NCBI GenBank assembly: GCA_947306605.1
Contig: CAMZHB010000005.1
Location: 1-16,430, forward strand
Direction: 5' to 3'
Origin: an uncultured Prevotellaceae bacterium
GTDB taxonomy: Bacteria; Bacteroidota; Bacteroidia; Bacteroidales; Bacteroidaceae
DNA length: 16,430 bases
The translations under genes and the position numbers were made by a program. This document shows, one piece after another, positions 14,888 to 16,430 of the stretch; within the stretch, counting starts at the first letter, position 1, and each line of letters opens with the position of its first letter. The notes under the pieces were generated by a model. That model was not told the DNA's origin. It made no database searches and saw only the letters and a program-made list of their open reading frames with translations.

Positions 14888-14928
14888 AAAAAAAAGCCGA
14901 AATCTGATGTCCTTGGGCTGTTTTTTTG
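14888..14928. terminator. Weak terminator-like A-run / T-run hairpin
   Basis: A run of eight A followed by GCC (14888-14898) can pair, with one bulge, with GGCTG and seven T (14916-14927). The GC part is only about four pairs, so this is at best a weak or bidirectional terminator. Confidence 0.25.
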
Positions 14929-14948
14929 TAAAAAAAGAAAGAAAAACT

Positions 14949-14979
14949 TTTGGAATGAATAGAGATATGTTTAAATTTG
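14949..14979 (+). promoter_or_regulatory. Bacteroidetes promoter of the FAS1 lipoprotein gene
   Basis: TTTG (14949-14952), 19 bp, then TAAATTTG (14972-14979) matches the TTTG-N19-21-TAnnTTTG consensus fully. Transcription should start near 14985, giving a leader of about 90 nt before the ATG at 15074. I see no known riboswitch in that leader. Confidence 0.75.
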
Positions 14980-15073
14980 TAGCGTGAAATAGAATCGCTC
15001 TGTACCCTGTGGACTATATCCCGGGGAAGGCGGAGCACTGACAAATAACAGAAAAACTAAAAATAGAATAAAT

Positions 15074-16430
15074 ATGGGAAACAAGACATTCCGTTATCTG
15101 AAACACATGACCGGTGCAGCATTGCTGGGCATGTTGATGATGTTCTCCGCTTGTGAGGACAAGATTGACACCTCTGATATGTATGTATTCGAAGGCCAGC
15201 AAATCATTGACTTCCTGAGATCCACGGACGAGACCACTTACTTCGCCGAGCTTACCAACCGCGTAATCTTGAGCAAGAGGACCGAGTCGACAATTGCCGA
15301 ATTGCTTTCGGCACGTGGCAACTACACCTGCTTTGCCCCGACAAACGAGGCTATTCAGCAGTTCCTGGATTCAATGTATGCCACCAAGAACTACAATTTT
15401 GCCGATACGCCCGACAGCACTGCAGCAATGATTGTAAACAACGCACTGATTGACCATGGCAACATGCAGCCTTACCTGTCCACGCTGTTCAATGTGGGAA
15501 CGCTGGAATTGCCTAACTTTGCCACCCGCTATCTGACGGTGCGCTTTGATACCGTAGACGGCGGCCGGCTGGCTATTATGATTAATACTTACTCGCGCAT
15601 CATAAAGGTGGACAACGAGCTGGCCAATGGTGTGGTACATCTGGTGAACCATGTCATCACCCCGTCGAACTCCACCGTGCCGACCATGATTGGCAACACG
15701 GACAACCTGCAAATCTTTGCCCGTCTGCTTGAAGTTACCGGTTGGGATAAGAAAATGACCGAATGGCGTGACGAAGTCTATGAAGACAACCATCCGTATG
15801 ACGGCCCTAACTGCCCGACCGAGTCTCCCGCCCGTGTGCTCTGCCCCGAACACCGCGACAAAGGATACACGGCCTTCGTGGAAACAGACAGTCTGTTGGT
15901 GGCCAAGTGGGGACTTCCCGAGCTGCAAAAACTCGAGACCGGCGGTATCGCCAACTGGGATGAAATCCTTGAGATCATCAAGCAAAAGTGTCAGGAATAC
16001 TATCCCGATGCTACCAGCAGTGATTTGACGAGCGAAGACAACTCACTGAACCAGTTCGTGGCCTATCATCTGATACCCATAGGGCTGGCCTACGACAAAC
16101 TGGTGACTCATTTCAATGAATTCGGCTATGCTTACAAGGTTACCACCCAGTTGGGTATCGACGTGTGGGAATACTATGTGACGATGGGCAAACACAAGCG
16201 CATGCTGAAGATAATGGAAGGCAAGAAGACGAAAGGCTTGCGTATTAACCGCTATGTATCCGAACGTAACCTGAGCAACTACGAAGAAATAACTTGTCCC
16301 CGTCAAGGTATTTTGATTGAAGAAAGCAACGGCGGCCGCGAATACAATGCCCTCAACGGTTACTACTATACCATCGACGATATATTGGTATATGATAAAG
16401 ATGTGCCCAACAAGGTGCTCAACGAACGTA
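15074..16430 (+). CDS. FAS1 (fasciclin) domain lipoprotein, C-terminal end outside window
   Basis: 452 residues are visible and the frame is open at the right edge. The N-terminus has a lipoprotein signal ending MMFSAC, with Cys27 followed by acidic residues (EDKID), which may favour surface display in Bacteroidetes. A first FAS1 domain spans about 42-197: TIAELLSARGNYTCFAPTNEAIQQFL (a helix then the conserved FAPTNEA) and NGVVHLVNHVITP at its end. A second, diverged FAS1-like domain begins near 203 and includes NGYYYTIDDILVYD (428-441). Such proteins often accompany SusC/SusD outer-membrane systems, which would have to lie beyond the window. A role in adhesion or glycan/protein binding is an inference. 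It has its own promoter and is not part of the dcw transcript. Confidence 0.85.
   Translation, partial: MGNKTFRYLKHMTGAALLGMLMMFSACEDKIDTSDMYVFEGQQIIDFLRSTDETTYFAELTNRVILSKRTESTIAELLSARGNYTCFAPTNEAIQQFLDSMYATKNYNFADTPDSTAAMIVNNALIDHGNMQPYLSTLFNVGTLELPNFATRYLTVRFDTVDGGRLAIMINTYSRIIKVDNELANGVVHLVNHVITPSNSTVPTMIGNTDNLQIFARLLEVTGWDKKMTEWRDEVYEDNHPYDGPNCPTESPARVLCPEHRDKGYTAFVETDSLLVAKWGLPELQKLETGGIANWDEILEIIKQKCQEYYPDATSSDLTSEDNSLNQFVAYHLIPIGLAYDKLVTHFNEFGYAYKVTTQLGIDVWEYYVTMGKHKRMLKIMEGKKTKGLRINRYVSERNLSNYEEITCPRQGILIEESNGGREYNALNGYYYTIDDILVYDKDVPNKVLNER

Larger units (their letters stand above)
14639..15073. other. 435-bp intergenic region between ftsW and the FAS1 gene
   Basis: It contains the ftsW terminator, repeat array D, a weak A/T hairpin, and the promoter plus leader of the next gene. 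I see no coding gene or RNA gene. Its presence means the cell-wall cluster ends here. Confidence 0.7.

Noticed and set aside
14653..14889. Small minus-strand protein with KSDFV heptads
   Set aside because: It is the translation of array D plus the ftsW terminator; no promoter or ribosome site was seen.
14985..15073. Riboswitch in the leader of the FAS1 gene
   Set aside because: The leader is about 90 nt with only weak short stems; no known riboswitch pattern is recognised.

Overview
The window looks like a Bacteroidales chromosome, probably Prevotella-like. The evidence is the Bacteroidetes form of the division and cell-wall (dcw) cluster, a Bacteroidetes-type FtsL, a GH97 glycosidase, a FAS1 lipoprotein, and promoters of the Bacteroidetes TTTG / TAnnTTTG type instead of -35/-10 boxes. 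The genus is an inference.

Left part (1-4486, minus strand): three closely spaced genes for exported proteins. In transcription order they are a cyclophilin fused to an HExxH metalloprotease-like domain, an Ntn-type amidase/acyltransferase whose nucleophile Cys lies exactly at the signal-peptide cleavage site, and a GH97 glycosidase that runs off the left edge. A TATCTTTG box lies just upstream of the first gene.

Middle (4963-14638, plus strand): mraZ, rsmH, ftsL-like, ftsI (with PASTA), murE, mraY, murD, ftsW. MraZ is the cluster regulator, RsmH methylates 16S rRNA, MurE and MurD build the UDP-muropeptide, MraY should transfer it to the lipid carrier, and FtsW/FtsI polymerise and cross-link septal peptidoglycan with FtsL. 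A pair of direct repeats just upstream of mraZ resembles MraZ boxes. mraY as written is broken: an internal stretch including its Asp-Asp motif is missing and the frame shifts. The cluster stops at a strong terminator hairpin after ftsW; murG, murC, ftsQ, ftsA and ftsZ do not follow.

Right part (15074-16430, plus strand): a FAS1-domain lipoprotein with a good Bacteroidetes promoter, running off the right edge.

The most unusual signal is a family of short arrays with a strict 21-bp period. One occupies every intergenic gap of 100 bp or more (4487-4962, 9166-9265, 11844-11998, 14639-15073) and none occurs in shorter gaps. Units come in two flavours, one around AAGTCGGACTT (a dyad) and one around GCGGCGTCTC. 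Flavours and orientations are mixed within arrays.
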